A stretch of DNA of 20,871 bases from S010-17 sp036478895 (GTDB lineage Bacteria; Bacteroidota; Bacteroidia; Flavobacteriales; Flavobacteriaceae), in contig JAZGEV010000021.1 in the NCBI GenBank assembly GCA_036478895.1, positions 1-20,871 on the forward strand, given 5' to 3'. The position numbers and the translations under genes are program-made. Below the pieces are notes generated by a model. It was given only the letters and a program-made list of their open reading frames with translations, had not been told where the DNA came from and did not search any database. Shown piece by piece: positions 6,959 through 14,903 of the stretch. Numbering within the stretch: position 1 is the first letter of the stretch; each line of letters starts with the position of its first letter.

Positions 6959-9676
6959 ATGATCAAAAAAGTACTTTTTTCAGTATTCCTTTTATCAAGC
7001 ATTTTAATGTTTGGTCAAGAGAATTGGAATAAAACAACAACCGATTCAAAAGATGATGTTATCTTTTTAGAATCTCATATGCCAACTCAATTTCAATTAT
7101 ACACAATTGATTTAGACGCAATAAAAGAACAATTAGATAATATTAATTCTAATAGTATCAATGAATCAACCACTATTTTAAGTTTTCCAAATGCCAAAGG
7201 AGAATTGCAACGTTTTAGAATGGTTGAATCGTCTGTAATGGAAGATGAATTGGCATTAAAATTCCCAATGATTAAAACCTATGCAGGTCTTGGTATTGAA
7301 GATCCAACGGCTTCATTACGTATGAGTATTGCAACAGATGGTTTACATGTTATGGTATTATCTGGAACAGCATCAGCTTTGTATATTGATCCATTTACTA
7401 GAAAGTATGATAAATACATAGTGTATGCCAAAAATGCTCTACCAGCAATTAGTGAATTGGTTTGTGGTGTAGAAGATAATTTAGATTTAGATTTATCGGA
7501 TATGGAAAATGCACAACGAAACGCTACAGATGGTAATTTAAGAACCTATCGTTTGGCAGTTGCTTGTACTACCGAATATTCAACTTATCACTTAAATCAA
7601 CAAGGTGTTTCGCCTGGCGCAACATTAGCTGTAAAAAAAGCAGCTGTTTTAAGTGCTATAACAACTACAGTTAATAGAGTAACTGGTATTTATGAAAAAG
7701 AAACTGCAATAACTTTTGAATTAGTTGCAACAAATAATAATATTATTTTTATTAATTCTGATAATTTTACAAATAATAATACAAATGCATTAATTGTTGA
7801 GAATCAAACACAGATAACTAATATTATAGGTGTTGGTAATTTTGATGTTGGCCATAATTTTAGTACAGCTGCTGGAGGACTAGCATCATTAGGTTCTATT
7901 TGTTACTCAAATGCAAAGGCACGTGGTGTAACAGGTATTGCACAACCAATAAACGATGCTTTTTCTGTAGATTACGTGGCTCATGAATTAGGGCATCAGT
8001 TTGGTGCTAACCATACGTTTAATTCGAATGTTCATGGCTCTTGTACAGGTAATAGAAATTCATCCACTGCAGGAGAACCTGGAAGTGGTTCTACAATAAT
8101 GGCATATGCAAATATATGTAGTGGTGCAAATGTACAAGGTGCGTCTGACCCTTATTTTCATTATTATAGTTTAAATGAGATTTATAATAGAATCACATCA
8201 TCTCCAACTTGTGCTGCATTAACACCTACTGGAAATCACGAACCAAGTGCAATAACAGGAGGAAATAATGCAATTCCAAAGGGAACAGCTTTCATTTTAC
8301 ATGGTGATAGTCTTGATTTAAATGGTGATACCGTATTGTATTGTTGGGAACAAACAGATACTCAAAACACTAGTTATCCATTAGTCTCAACTGCAACAGC
8401 TGGTCCAGCTTATAGATCTTTAACGCCTACAATTTCTCCAGATCGCTTTATGCCAGCGTTTGGTACTGTAACTGGAGGTAGCTTGCAAAGTACTTGGGAA
8501 GTTACACCCACAGTTGGAAGACAATTAAATTTTAGATTAACAACTAGAGATTATAGAGCATTTGGTGCTGGTTTTGCAGGACAAACAAGTTCTACTGCCA
8601 AAACAGTGATGGTTAATGCTGTTGCTGGACCATTTGTTGTAACATCACAAAGCGCACCTGAATCTTGGGTGACTGGTGAAACAAAATCAATTACTTGGGA
8701 TGTTGCTGGAACAACAGGAAATGGAATTAATGCTGCAAATGTAGAAATATCTTTAGTAGATTCTGATGGAAGTGCAGTCGCAGTTTTAGCAGCAAATACT
8801 GCTAATGATGGTTCACATTCAATTACAGTACCCAGTGATGTAAATGCTCAAACTCGAATAATGGTAAAAGCAAATAATAATATTTTTTATGCCATTAATG
8901 ATGCTGATATTGCTTTAAATTCTGCACCTGCAGGTTGTACTAACGTTTGTGTTGCCTCTGGAAGTACGCAATATCCTGATGGGACAACTTTAGTTGTTTT
9001 TAATACTATTAATAATGCATCTACAGCTGCATCTGCATATTCTGATTATAAAAATTTATCAACAACAGTAGATGTTGGAACTACTTATTACTTAACAGTA
9101 AATTTAGATTCTGATGGAAATTATAGAGAAGAATGTAAAGTATGGATTGACTGGAATGGAGATTGTATTTTTAATTCTACTGATGAAGAGTATGATTTAG
9201 GTTTTATTGTTAATGGTGATGGTGTTGCATCAAGTAATTCACCTTTTGCTGTAACTGTTCCAGCTTCGGCAGTACCAGGTGATCATGTTATGCGTGTTGT
9301 AACTGCATATGTTGGTAATACAACTACATTTCCAGCAGATGCGTGTGTTGATGGTTTTTTAGGTGAAGTTGAAGATTATACTGTTACTGTTTCAAATCCA
9401 GCTGCAATTAAGGATTTAAATACCTTTAGTAGTTTTGTGTTAAGTCCTAATCCAAATAATGGTCAATTTTCAATTGCTTTACAATCTGATACAACAGATA
9501 ATATTGCGGTTAGAATTTTTGATTTAATAGGTCGTGAAGTATTTGATAAATCATATAGCAACAATCAAAGTTTATTTACGCAACAAATTAACCTAACAGC
9601 TATTAATGCTGGTGTTTATATGATTACTGTTTCGGATGGTGAAAAATTCCATACACAACGTATAATTATCAAATAA
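6959..9676 (+). CDS. Reprolysin-like zinc metalloprotease with T9SS sorting domain
   Basis: A 905-residue secreted multidomain protease. Order: signal peptide (1-19, ending MFGQ); a reprolysin-type propeptide (about 20-185, including FPMIKTYAGLGIEDP); an M12B-like catalytic domain (about 195-415) with the zinc site HELGHQFGANH (His342, Glu343, His346, His352) and Met-turn IMAYAN around Met381; an Ig/PKD-like region (about 430-555); a second beta domain (about 557-655) resembling Ser-Thr-rich/Kre9-type modules; a GEVEDY domain ending in GEVEDYTV (802-809); and a type A T9SS sorting domain (about 827-905) with SPNPNNGQF, VRIFDLIGREV and a final GVYMITV...QRIIIK. The sorting domain predicts export through the outer membrane by the type IX system. 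It is likely an extracellular enzyme for protein degradation. Substrate is unknown. A hairpin terminator follows. Confidence 0.95.
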   Translation: MIKKVLFSVFLLSSILMFGQENWNKTTTDSKDDVIFLESHMPTQFQLYTIDLDAIKEQLDNINSNSINESTTILSFPNAKGELQRFRMVESSVMEDELALKFPMIKTYAGLGIEDPTASLRMSIATDGLHVMVLSGTASALYIDPFTRKYDKYIVYAKNALPAISELVCGVEDNLDLDLSDMENAQRNATDGNLRTYRLAVACTTEYSTYHLNQQGVSPGATLAVKKAAVLSAITTTVNRVTGIYEKETAITFELVATNNNIIFINSDNFTNNNTNALIVENQTQITNIIGVGNFDVGHNFSTAAGGLASLGSICYSNAKARGVTGIAQPINDAFSVDYVAHELGHQFGANHTFNSNVHGSCTGNRNSSTAGEPGSGSTIMAYANICSGANVQGASDPYFHYYSLNEIYNRITSSPTCAALTPTGNHEPSAITGGNNAIPKGTAFILHGDSLDLNGDTVLYCWEQTDTQNTSYPLVSTATAGPAYRSLTPTISPDRFMPAFGTVTGGSLQSTWEVTPTVGRQLNFRLTTRDYRAFGAGFAGQTSSTAKTVMVNAVAGPFVVTSQSAPESWVTGETKSITWDVAGTTGNGINAANVEISLVDSDGSAVAVLAANTANDGSHSITVPSDVNAQTRIMVKANNNIFYAINDADIALNSAPAGCTNVCVASGSTQYPDGTTLVVFNTINNASTAASAYSDYKNLSTTVDVGTTYYLTVNLDSDGNYREECKVWIDWNGDCIFNSTDEEYDLGFIVNGDGVASSNSPFAVTVPASAVPGDHVMRVVTAYVGNTTTFPADACVDGFLGEVEDYTVTVSNPAAIKDLNTFSSFVLSPNPNNGQFSIALQSDTTDNIAVRIFDLIGREVFDKSYSNNQSLFTQQINLTAINAGVYMITVSDGEKFHTQRIIIK

Positions 9677-9695
9677 AGACCATTAAAAAATATTT

Positions 9696-9732
9696 AAATG
9701 GCTTATATTTATTGATATAAGCCATTTTTTTT
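9696..9732 (+). terminator. Strong intrinsic terminator after the metalloprotease
   Basis: AAATGGCTTATAT (9696-9708) pairs perfectly with ATATAAGCCATTT (9715-9727) across a 6-base loop, and the hairpin runs into an eight-T tract (9725-9732). The structure lies 19 bases after the metalloprotease stop. The start of the next same-strand gene is only 13 bases past the T tract. Confidence 0.88.
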
Positions 9733-9745
9733 AAACAAAACTATT

Positions 9746-10258
9746 ATGAAATATATAAGTATTCTAATATTATTAGTATTAAACACGTGTAATTCTGACA
9801 AAGGAAAAAATATGATGCAGAACTTTACAAAAAATGATGTTATAGCAGTATCTAACTGCCCAGAAAACGGTCAATGTACTATTGAAATATTAAAAAACAA
9901 AAATCTTGCTTTAGAAGAAGATAGTATTGGTAAATTATATCCCAAAGTGACCGATGGTGAAAATATTGTTGTAAAATATACTTTTAAAAAAGAAAACAAA
10001 GGCAATTATGCTGATGGAAATACCTCAGAAACCATTCATTTTGAGATTACCAAAGAAGCCATTGCCGAATTAAAAGATAAGGAGCTTCAAAAAGTAAAAC
10101 TTCTTTATGGAAAGCATTTTTTTAATAGAAGTTTGGCTGGTTACTATAAAGTTGTACAAGGCTCGTTTAAACCATCTAATAAGAACATTGACATTGATTT
10201 TGTTGTTCCGTTAATAGGTGATCTACAACAAGTGAAACATATTACTATTAAATTATAG
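9746..10258 (+). CDS. Small putative lipoprotein of unknown function
   Basis: A 170-residue protein with a hydrophobic N-terminus (residues 3-13) followed by LNTC (Cys15), a poor but possible lipobox, then a polar Asn/Ser/Asp/Lys stretch. It would therefore be anchored in the envelope, though a plain signal peptide is also possible. The rest is a single mixed alpha/beta region: a Cys pair at NCPENGQC (about 37-44) opens it, and alternating polar/hydrophobic strands such as NIVVKYTFKK and IDIDFVVPLIG follow. I recognise no family. The start lies immediately after the metalloprotease terminator with no promoter match between, so its expression may depend on readthrough. An imperfect hairpin at 10292-10321 may end its transcript. 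Confidence 0.75.
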   Translation: MKYISILILLVLNTCNSDKGKNMMQNFTKNDVIAVSNCPENGQCTIEILKNKNLALEEDSIGKLYPKVTDGENIVVKYTFKKENKGNYADGNTSETIHFEITKEAIAELKDKELQKVKLLYGKHFFNRSLAGYYKVVQGSFKPSNKNIDIDFVVPLIGDLQQVKHITIKL

Positions 10259-10291
10259 TTAGTTGTTGTATTATCATTTTCACTAATTTGA

Positions 10292-10321
10292 GAATCCATA
10301 ATGAAAATGGATTCCCTTTTT
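10292..10321 (+). terminator. Possible terminator after the small lipoprotein gene
   Basis: GAATCCAT (10292-10299) pairs with ATGGATTC (10307-10314) across a 7-base loop, followed by CC and five Ts. The right arm is also the beginning of the REP-like repeat at 10307-10334, so the hairpin may be a by-product of that repeat. Confidence 0.45.
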
Positions 10322-10334
10322 CAAGGAAATGACA
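10307..10334 (+). repeat. REP-like intergenic repeat, copy A (degenerate)
   Basis: The element begins ATGGATTCCC and ends AATGACA, with an imperfect inner palindrome TTCC...GGAA. It is the inverted counterpart of the 28-base element at 10384-10411: 22 of 28 positions agree after reverse-complementing one of them. From memory, elements of the form GGATTCCCGC...GCGGGAATGAC are scattered between genes in many bacteria; I cannot check copy number here. Confidence 0.6.
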
Positions 10335-10383
10335 GTCGTTTTTTAAAACTATATACATCTAGGAATGTTGTTTCAATGGATAT

Positions 10384-10411
10384 TGTCATTCTCGAGAAAG
10401 CGGGAATCCAT
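10384..10411 (-). repeat. REP-like intergenic repeat, copy B (inverted relative to copy A)
   Basis: Read on the minus strand the element begins ATGGATTCCCGC, passes through TTTCTCGAGAATG and ends ATGACA. It contains an imperfect hairpin (GGGAA-type arms around a CTCGAG core). The 49 bases separating it from copy A show no gene. Together the two copies can form one large cruciform or a paired RNA between convergent genes. Confidence 0.6.
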
Positions 10412-10450
10412 AAAATAAATAGATATCAATTTTATGAGTAGCAATCATTT

Positions 10451-10497
10451 AAAAATAAAATCTCGAAATTCTAAAGAACTCCAAGATTTTTTTATTT
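10451..10497. terminator. Possible bidirectional terminator between convergent genes
   Basis: AAATAAAATCT and AGATTTTTTTATTT flank a 20-base loop and can pair with one bulge. The A-rich left arm gives a T-run for minus-strand transcripts from the 10514-12623 pair, and the T-rich right arm serves plus-strand transcripts. The stem is nearly all A/T, so it is weak. Confidence 0.3.
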
Positions 10498-10513
10498 AAA
10501 ATATATAGAGTTG

Positions 10514-12049
10514 CTATAATTTCATATAACCGTATTTATATTCAGCGTTACTTTTAGCCCTAATAATATAAGTACTGTCGTCTATTTTTAAAAGCATAGA
10601 AGTATCTAAATCAAATTGTTCGTTAATTTTATTACCAATACCAGCATCTTTAAGTTCTTTTGTGCTAACTGTTACTCCAGTTGGATGAATAGTGCGAACT
10701 ATAGGCACTCTTTTTGTATAATTTCTTGTTCTGCCATTAATTTGAGTTTTTAATTTTTGCGTATCATTGTAAAGGATATTTAAATTATCATCTTTAAAAT
10801 AATGAACATAGGTTAAATATGCACCATTGTCATTTTGTGTTTTAGGTTCGTTATTATAAGCAAATTCATTGGCGAATTTTAAAGCGCCATTGTCTGCTTT
10901 AATAAGACCAATAAATAAACCTGTATTTTGATACGTGTAATTATAAGTTGCATTGCCTTGCGCCATATTACCACTTTTTGAAACCTTACTTACATAGCGT
11001 TTATCGGCTAAAAGCCAGATGTTCCCATTGTTTAATTCAAAACTTTTTAAATTTAAATTGCTGATGATTTTTTTACTGAAATTATTTCGTTTTTTATAGA
11101 CTAACTCTCCATTAGCATCAATCTTTACAGTAATAACACCAGAACCTGGAATGCCACTTGCATTTCCATATAAGTCAACACTCATTTGGAAGGTTTTAGA
11201 GCCTTTATGAGTTAGTAATCCGTTAAAATACATGTTATTATCACTATCAAAATTGATGTTGTACTGATAGATTTGATAATCGTCATCCATTTTTAAACTG
11301 TATTCTTTTACGGTATCCGTTACAGGATTCCAATAATAGATGTTTAAATAGGGTTTCTGTTTTTTTAGTTTAATGTCTTTAACTATAAACACGTTTCCTG
11401 TATTAGAAATATACGGTGTGTTTACTTTATTACGTCTGTCGCGCATAGAAAAGGTATGTGTTTTTTCTTTGACGATATTCTTGTCTTTATCTAAAACTAC
11501 AATCCCCAATTTTTCATTGGTTTTCTTAGCGTATGGATATTCTTTTAAGACCACATAATGTAAACCATTATCACTTTGATTCAATTTCCAATTCCCAGCT
11601 TTAAAAATACTTGTTCCTTGGATTTTGGTAATTTCTTTAGCATCGCTTTTTTGACCTGTTTCAATGTTCATTGGATGCCAGTACAATTGATTTACCTTAG
11701 TTTTAATATCAAATATATATGAAAAAAAAGAAAAATCACTACCCATATTGTCTTGAAAACTTTGAATGTGTGTGATTTTTTTATGACCAATTTGTTGCTG
11801 TTTCTCCATTAAATCTAATGCCGAAACTTGCTCTAAATCGCTTTTTGTAAATTGATTAGTATTCACATGATAATTAAAAATTTTCACATCGTATTTTTCA
11901 TATAAATGAATTAGTTTGTCACCAGTGTAAAAATGACGGACTTTAGCTTCGGTTTCGTTTGAAATAGGTGTTGGATAACCCCATTGAAAGCTTTGCGAAA
12001 AGCTTACTACAGGCAAAACACATATAAGAATAAAAAGTATTTTTTTCAT
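10514..12049 (-). CDS. Exported protein of unknown function, probable beta-propeller-like
   Basis: A protein of 511 residues from the chosen start at 12049, where MKKILFILICVLPVVSFSQ forms a clean signal peptide. The frame is open up to an ATG at 12076, but that would add nine residues ahead of the signal sequence and overlap the upstream gene. After cleavage the protein is rich in short beta strands with recurring aromatic/Asp turns (for example YHVNTNQF, LYWHPMNIETGQ, IYYWNPVTDTVKEYS, FDSDNNMYFNGLL), which resembles a repeated-strand or propeller fold; that is an impression, not a domain match. No catalytic motif, lipobox or T9SS domain is seen. It lies seven bases after the 188-residue gene on the same strand, so the two form an operon. 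Confidence 0.85.
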   Translation of the reverse strand: MKKILFILICVLPVVSFSQSFQWGYPTPISNETEAKVRHFYTGDKLIHLYEKYDVKIFNYHVNTNQFTKSDLEQVSALDLMEKQQQIGHKKITHIQSFQDNMGSDFSFFSYIFDIKTKVNQLYWHPMNIETGQKSDAKEITKIQGTSIFKAGNWKLNQSDNGLHYVVLKEYPYAKKTNEKLGIVVLDKDKNIVKEKTHTFSMRDRRNKVNTPYISNTGNVFIVKDIKLKKQKPYLNIYYWNPVTDTVKEYSLKMDDDYQIYQYNINFDSDNNMYFNGLLTHKGSKTFQMSVDLYGNASGIPGSGVITVKIDANGELVYKKRNNFSKKIISNLNLKSFELNNGNIWLLADKRYVSKVSKSGNMAQGNATYNYTYQNTGLFIGLIKADNGALKFANEFAYNNEPKTQNDNGAYLTYVHYFKDDNLNILYNDTQKLKTQINGRTRNYTKRVPIVRTIHPTGVTVSTKELKDAGIGNKINEQFDLDTSMLLKIDDSTYIIRAKSNAEYKYGYMKL

Positions 12050-12056
12050 TGTGTTA

Positions 12057-12623
12057 TTATTTAGTGCAAGCTGCATTATACTCCTTTACAATTTTTAAGA
12101 TAGATAATACCTTATAGCCTTTTTCTTTATTTTTTACTTTTTTGGCTAATGCTGTGTTTTCAGAAATGAATTTAGAGAATTTTTTTGAAAAACCCATTAA
12201 GAATGTTCCACCAGTATAAGCTTCATCGCCTTTGGCAATAACTAATTTTGTTTCCCATTCTTGTTTAGAGTTAAAAGATCCAAAACTATAGGTGTTAATA
12301 CAGCCTTCTTCGCTTAATAGTAGAAAATGAATATTTTTAAAAAGAACATCTTTATAAGCTACTGAATGAAAAACTTCACCAGCAACTTTATAAGCTTTTA
12401 ATTGTTTTGGCTTGAATTTTTGTTTCTTCGCTTTTTTATCCGTTTTAAAAATCACTTTTTTATAACGTTGCGATTCGTCTTGGTATTTTAAGTAGCCTCT
12501 TACTTTTTCTCCGTCAAGATTTACGATATAACCCTCGTAATACTGACCTAAACGGTAATTATGTTGTGCAGTCATACTTAATGCTGCAATAAATAGGATG
12601 GCAATTGTAATTATTTTTTTCAT
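12057..12623 (-). CDS. Exported protein of unknown function, first gene of a pair
   Basis: A 188-residue protein with a signal peptide (MKKIITIAILFIAALSMTAQ). The mature part begins with YYEGYIVNLDGEKVRGYLKYQDE, a pattern (strand, LDGEKxxGYI, strand) that I associate with unnamed secreted proteins of Flavobacteriaceae. A very basic segment follows (KTDKKAKKQKFKPKQLKAYKV), then FHSVAYKDVLFKNIHFLLLSEEGCINTYSFG. The C-terminal third is helical and Lys-rich (about 145-188). No known domain is recognised. It probably shares a transcript with the downstream unknown exported protein, separated by only seven bases, so the two may work together in the envelope. Confidence 0.82.
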   Translation of the reverse strand: MKKIITIAILFIAALSMTAQHNYRLGQYYEGYIVNLDGEKVRGYLKYQDESQRYKKVIFKTDKKAKKQKFKPKQLKAYKVAGEVFHSVAYKDVLFKNIHFLLLSEEGCINTYSFGSFNSKQEWETKLVIAKGDEAYTGGTFLMGFSKKFSKFISENTALAKKVKNKEKGYKVLSILKIVKEYNAACTK

Positions 12624-12738
12624 TTTAAATGTGTTTTACTATTGGGTGTAAAATTAGTTAATTTTTTGGTATGGTTTATATCCGTTTTTGTTTTGCAAAT
12701 GTTGTGCCAAGAAGTAAAGGAACAAAAAAAAGGAGGTT

Positions 12739-12762
12739 AAAAAATCAACTAATCTGTTGGTT
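12739..12762 (-). terminator. Possible terminator of the TSP3 surface-protein gene
   Basis: On the minus strand AACCAAC and GTTGATT flank a 6-base loop and pair with one C-A mismatch, then run into TTTTTT. It begins 13 bases after that gene's stop codon. The stem is short, so confidence is modest. Confidence 0.4.
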
Positions 12763-12774
12763 CAATATGAAATA

Positions 12775-14547
12775 TCAATTATCAGGACAAGTAATTTCTT
12801 TGGATAACAAAATACCCATTTCATTTGGTCGATACCTAAAACACTTTCCGCCAATTGTTTTCATAATTATGCCTCTGTTAAAATTCTTTATAAACACATC
12901 TCCTATTGATATTTCCAATTGACTTTTTGGGTCAACTGTACCAATACCAACTCCTCCAAGATCTGTACCTGTGTTTAAATTGTTTTGACATATATCTCCA
13001 ATACCATTATTATCTATATCGGTTTGCGATGCATTTGAAACTTCTGGACAATTATCACAAACATCTCCAATTCCGTCACCATCACCATCGGCTTGATCTG
13101 AATTAGGTGAATTTGCACAATTATCATTAATATCTATTATAGAATCTGTATCGGTATCAATTTGTGTTGTTTTACAATATGGAATAATAGCTGCTATTGA
13201 AGAACAATTAGTATTATTATTTGATATTAAAATATTGCCATTTACATAATTAGAACCATTTAAAAAATTAATTAGAATACAACAATCATCTAAAGCGGTA
13301 TTATTTGTAATAAATAAATTATTACCAACATAATAAATATTCTCTATTGCATTAATGTCTGTTAAAATAACATTACTAGTAATTAACAAATCATTAACAC
13401 TACTTATGTTTTCAAGACCATTTAAACTTGTTAACACTGGATTGCCAATTACTCTAACATAATTTGTATTGCCAGTTACTGATGTTAAATCTGAGATATC
13501 ATTAAGTAACGTATTTGAACTTAAATTTAAAGTATTTTGAACATTACCTAAATTACTGAAATTAGATAAGTTTGTTAGGCTTTGATTATATATAATATTT
13601 AATTCTCTAACTTGTGAAACAACATTAAAAAATGGTATAGAAGTTAATGCATCATTACCATTAATTGATACTAAAACATTAGGTCCAAATGTTGCTAAAT
13701 TATTTGCAGTAATTGTAGTTACTGAATCATTGTTTGAAAAAGTAACTTCGTTATTCAATGAACTTAAATTTGGAAAATCTAAAATAGCAGATAACTGTGG
13801 ATTATTAGTTATATTAATATAGTTAATTGATGTTATATTTAAAAAATCATCTAAATCATTTAATAAAATATTACTAATGATTGACAAGTTAATCATTGAT
13901 GAATTTATATTTGGAGCATTTAAAAACACTACCAAAGGACAAGATTGCAATGTAAAAAAATTAATATTAGTTAAATTTGGAAAATTTAATGACGGTAAAA
14001 TAGGATTGTAGGCTAAACTTAAATTTGATATAGTACTTAAATTAGAAATAACACCAATAGAAGTTAAATTTACATTACTATTAATAATTACTGACCCACC
14101 AATATTGGTTATGTTTGATATATCATTAAAATTTGCTAATGCAGTATTTGAAATTTGAAAATTAGTATCTATAGTATTTAAAGATGAAAGGTTTAAACTT
14201 GTTAATGAGCCTAAATTAGTAATAGAAAATGCAGAAATTGTATTAATATTAGAAAAATCTAAACTTGATAATAATGGTAAATTATTTAGAGTAATGCTAC
14301 CTCCAATTGTAGTGATGTTAGGTATATTCATTGAATTTAATGCAGACCTGTTTGAAACTGAAAAATTACCTCCAACTGTTGTTAATGATGGAAAATCTGC
14401 ATTTACAAGAGTAGTACTTGAATTACTAAAAAAAATATTAACGCCAATAGTCGTTATATTATGAAGACCTGCAAGTGTGATTAAATTATTTGTAAACCCT
14501 ATATTTAAAGAACCTGTTATCGTTGTCAAAAATGATAAACCACTCAA
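12775..14547 (-). CDS. Surface protein: receptor-L/LRR-like repeats, TSP3 repeats, GIGT-type tail; N-terminus interrupted
   Basis: This 591-codon open stretch is the body of a larger gene whose natural start is at 14739 but is cut off by a TGA codon (see 14548-14739). Only a TTG at 14547, within the domain, opens the remaining frame. Residues 1 to about 455 are many irregular 20-25 residue repeats of the receptor-L/BspA-like kind (patterns such as ITTIGGSITLNNLPLLSSLDF and LTSLNGLENISSVNDL). Residues about 462-520 are thrombospondin type 3 calcium-binding repeats, with DNCANSPNSDQ, DGDGDGIGDVCDNCPE and DIDNNGIGDIC. The last 70 residues hold GGVGIGTVDPKSQLEIS and two Cys near the end, a tail seen on flavobacterial surface proteins. 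No T9SS type A domain is visible. Likely an extracellular adhesin-like protein, if expressed at all. Confidence 0.8.
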   Translation of the reverse strand: MSGLSFLTTITGSLNIGFTNNLITLAGLHNITTIGVNIFFSNSSTTLVNADFPSLTTVGGNFSVSNRSALNSMNIPNITTIGGSITLNNLPLLSSLDFSNINTISAFSITNLGSLTSLNLSSLNTIDTNFQISNTALANFNDISNITNIGGSVIINSNVNLTSIGVISNLSTISNLSLAYNPILPSLNFPNLTNINFFTLQSCPLVVFLNAPNINSSMINLSIISNILLNDLDDFLNITSINYINITNNPQLSAILDFPNLSSLNNEVTFSNNDSVTTITANNLATFGPNVLVSINGNDALTSIPFFNVVSQVRELNIIYNQSLTNLSNFSNLGNVQNTLNLSSNTLLNDISDLTSVTGNTNYVRVIGNPVLTSLNGLENISSVNDLLITSNVILTDINAIENIYYVGNNLFITNNTALDDCCILINFLNGSNYVNGNILISNNNTNCSSIAAIIPYCKTTQIDTDTDSIIDINDNCANSPNSDQADGDGDGIGDVCDNCPEVSNASQTDIDNNGIGDICQNNLNTGTDLGGVGIGTVDPKSQLEISIGDVFIKNFNRGIIMKTIGGKCFRYRPNEMGILLSKEITCPDN

Positions 14548-14739
14548 ATCATTTAAACTACTTTGTATTGATAAGTTACCATCAATTGTATCACAAATTG
14601 GATTAGGTGCTGTATGTGCTATTACAAATGCATCAACTTGAGCTTGATTTGTTAATGATACATTGCCAACTATACAAGTTTGTGATACAGATTGGAAAAT
14701 GATAAAGTTTAAAACTATGAATACAAATCAATTTTTCAT
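14548..14739 (-). other. Lost N-terminus of the TSP3 surface protein, with in-frame TGA at codon 4
   Basis: The minus-strand frame of the surface gene stays open upstream to an ATG at 14737-14739, except for one stop. It reads M-K-N, then TGA (14728-14730), then FVFIVLNFIIFQSVSQTC, an obvious signal peptide. NVSLTNQAQVDAF and NLSIQSSLNDLSG follow, which are the usual beginning of receptor-L-type domains. The 64 codons contain no other stop and no usable ATG, GTG or TTG between the TGA and 14547. A single base change (for example from TGG, TGT or TGC) explains the state. Either the gene is a recent pseudogene, the TGA is read through, or the base is a sequencing error. Confidence 0.85.
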
Positions 14740-14768
14740 ATCGTAAATATTTAATAATTAAGTATTTA

Positions 14769-14797
14769 CAAATATATTCTTTTTCTTGGAATTTCAA
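14769..14797 (-). promoter_or_regulatory. Promoter of the TSP3 surface-protein gene
   Basis: On the minus strand TTG (14797-14795), an 18-base spacer and TATATTTG (14776-14769) match the Bacteroidota -33/-7 arrangement. Transcription would begin about 23 bases before the ATG at 14739. This is the best two-box promoter in the window, and it points to 14739, not 14547, as the designed start. Confidence 0.65.
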
Positions 14798-14903
14798 CTT
14801 AAATTTTCTGTTTTAAATATGCAATTAAAATTATTAATCAACAATTAAATATGAATTAAAAAATAAAGGGAGCTTTTGAAACTTAAACAAAAAAAGTAAA
14901 GAC

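Noticed and set aside
10514..12076. Start of the 511-residue exported protein at the upstream ATG (12076)
   Set aside because: It would put nine polar residues before the signal peptide and overlap the upstream gene; MKKILF at 12049 is a standard signal-peptide start.
12671..13106. Two short plus-strand frames opposite the end of the TSP3 gene
   Set aside because: Both overlap the convincingly coding minus strand or its terminator; the His/Tyr-rich reading is the complement of the TSP3 Asp/Gly repeats.
13000..14500. Repetitive DNA that at first looked like a tandem-repeat or CRISPR-like array
   Set aside because: The periodicity is irregular, there are no identical repeats with spacers, and the minus-strand translation explains it as receptor-L/LRR-like protein repeats.
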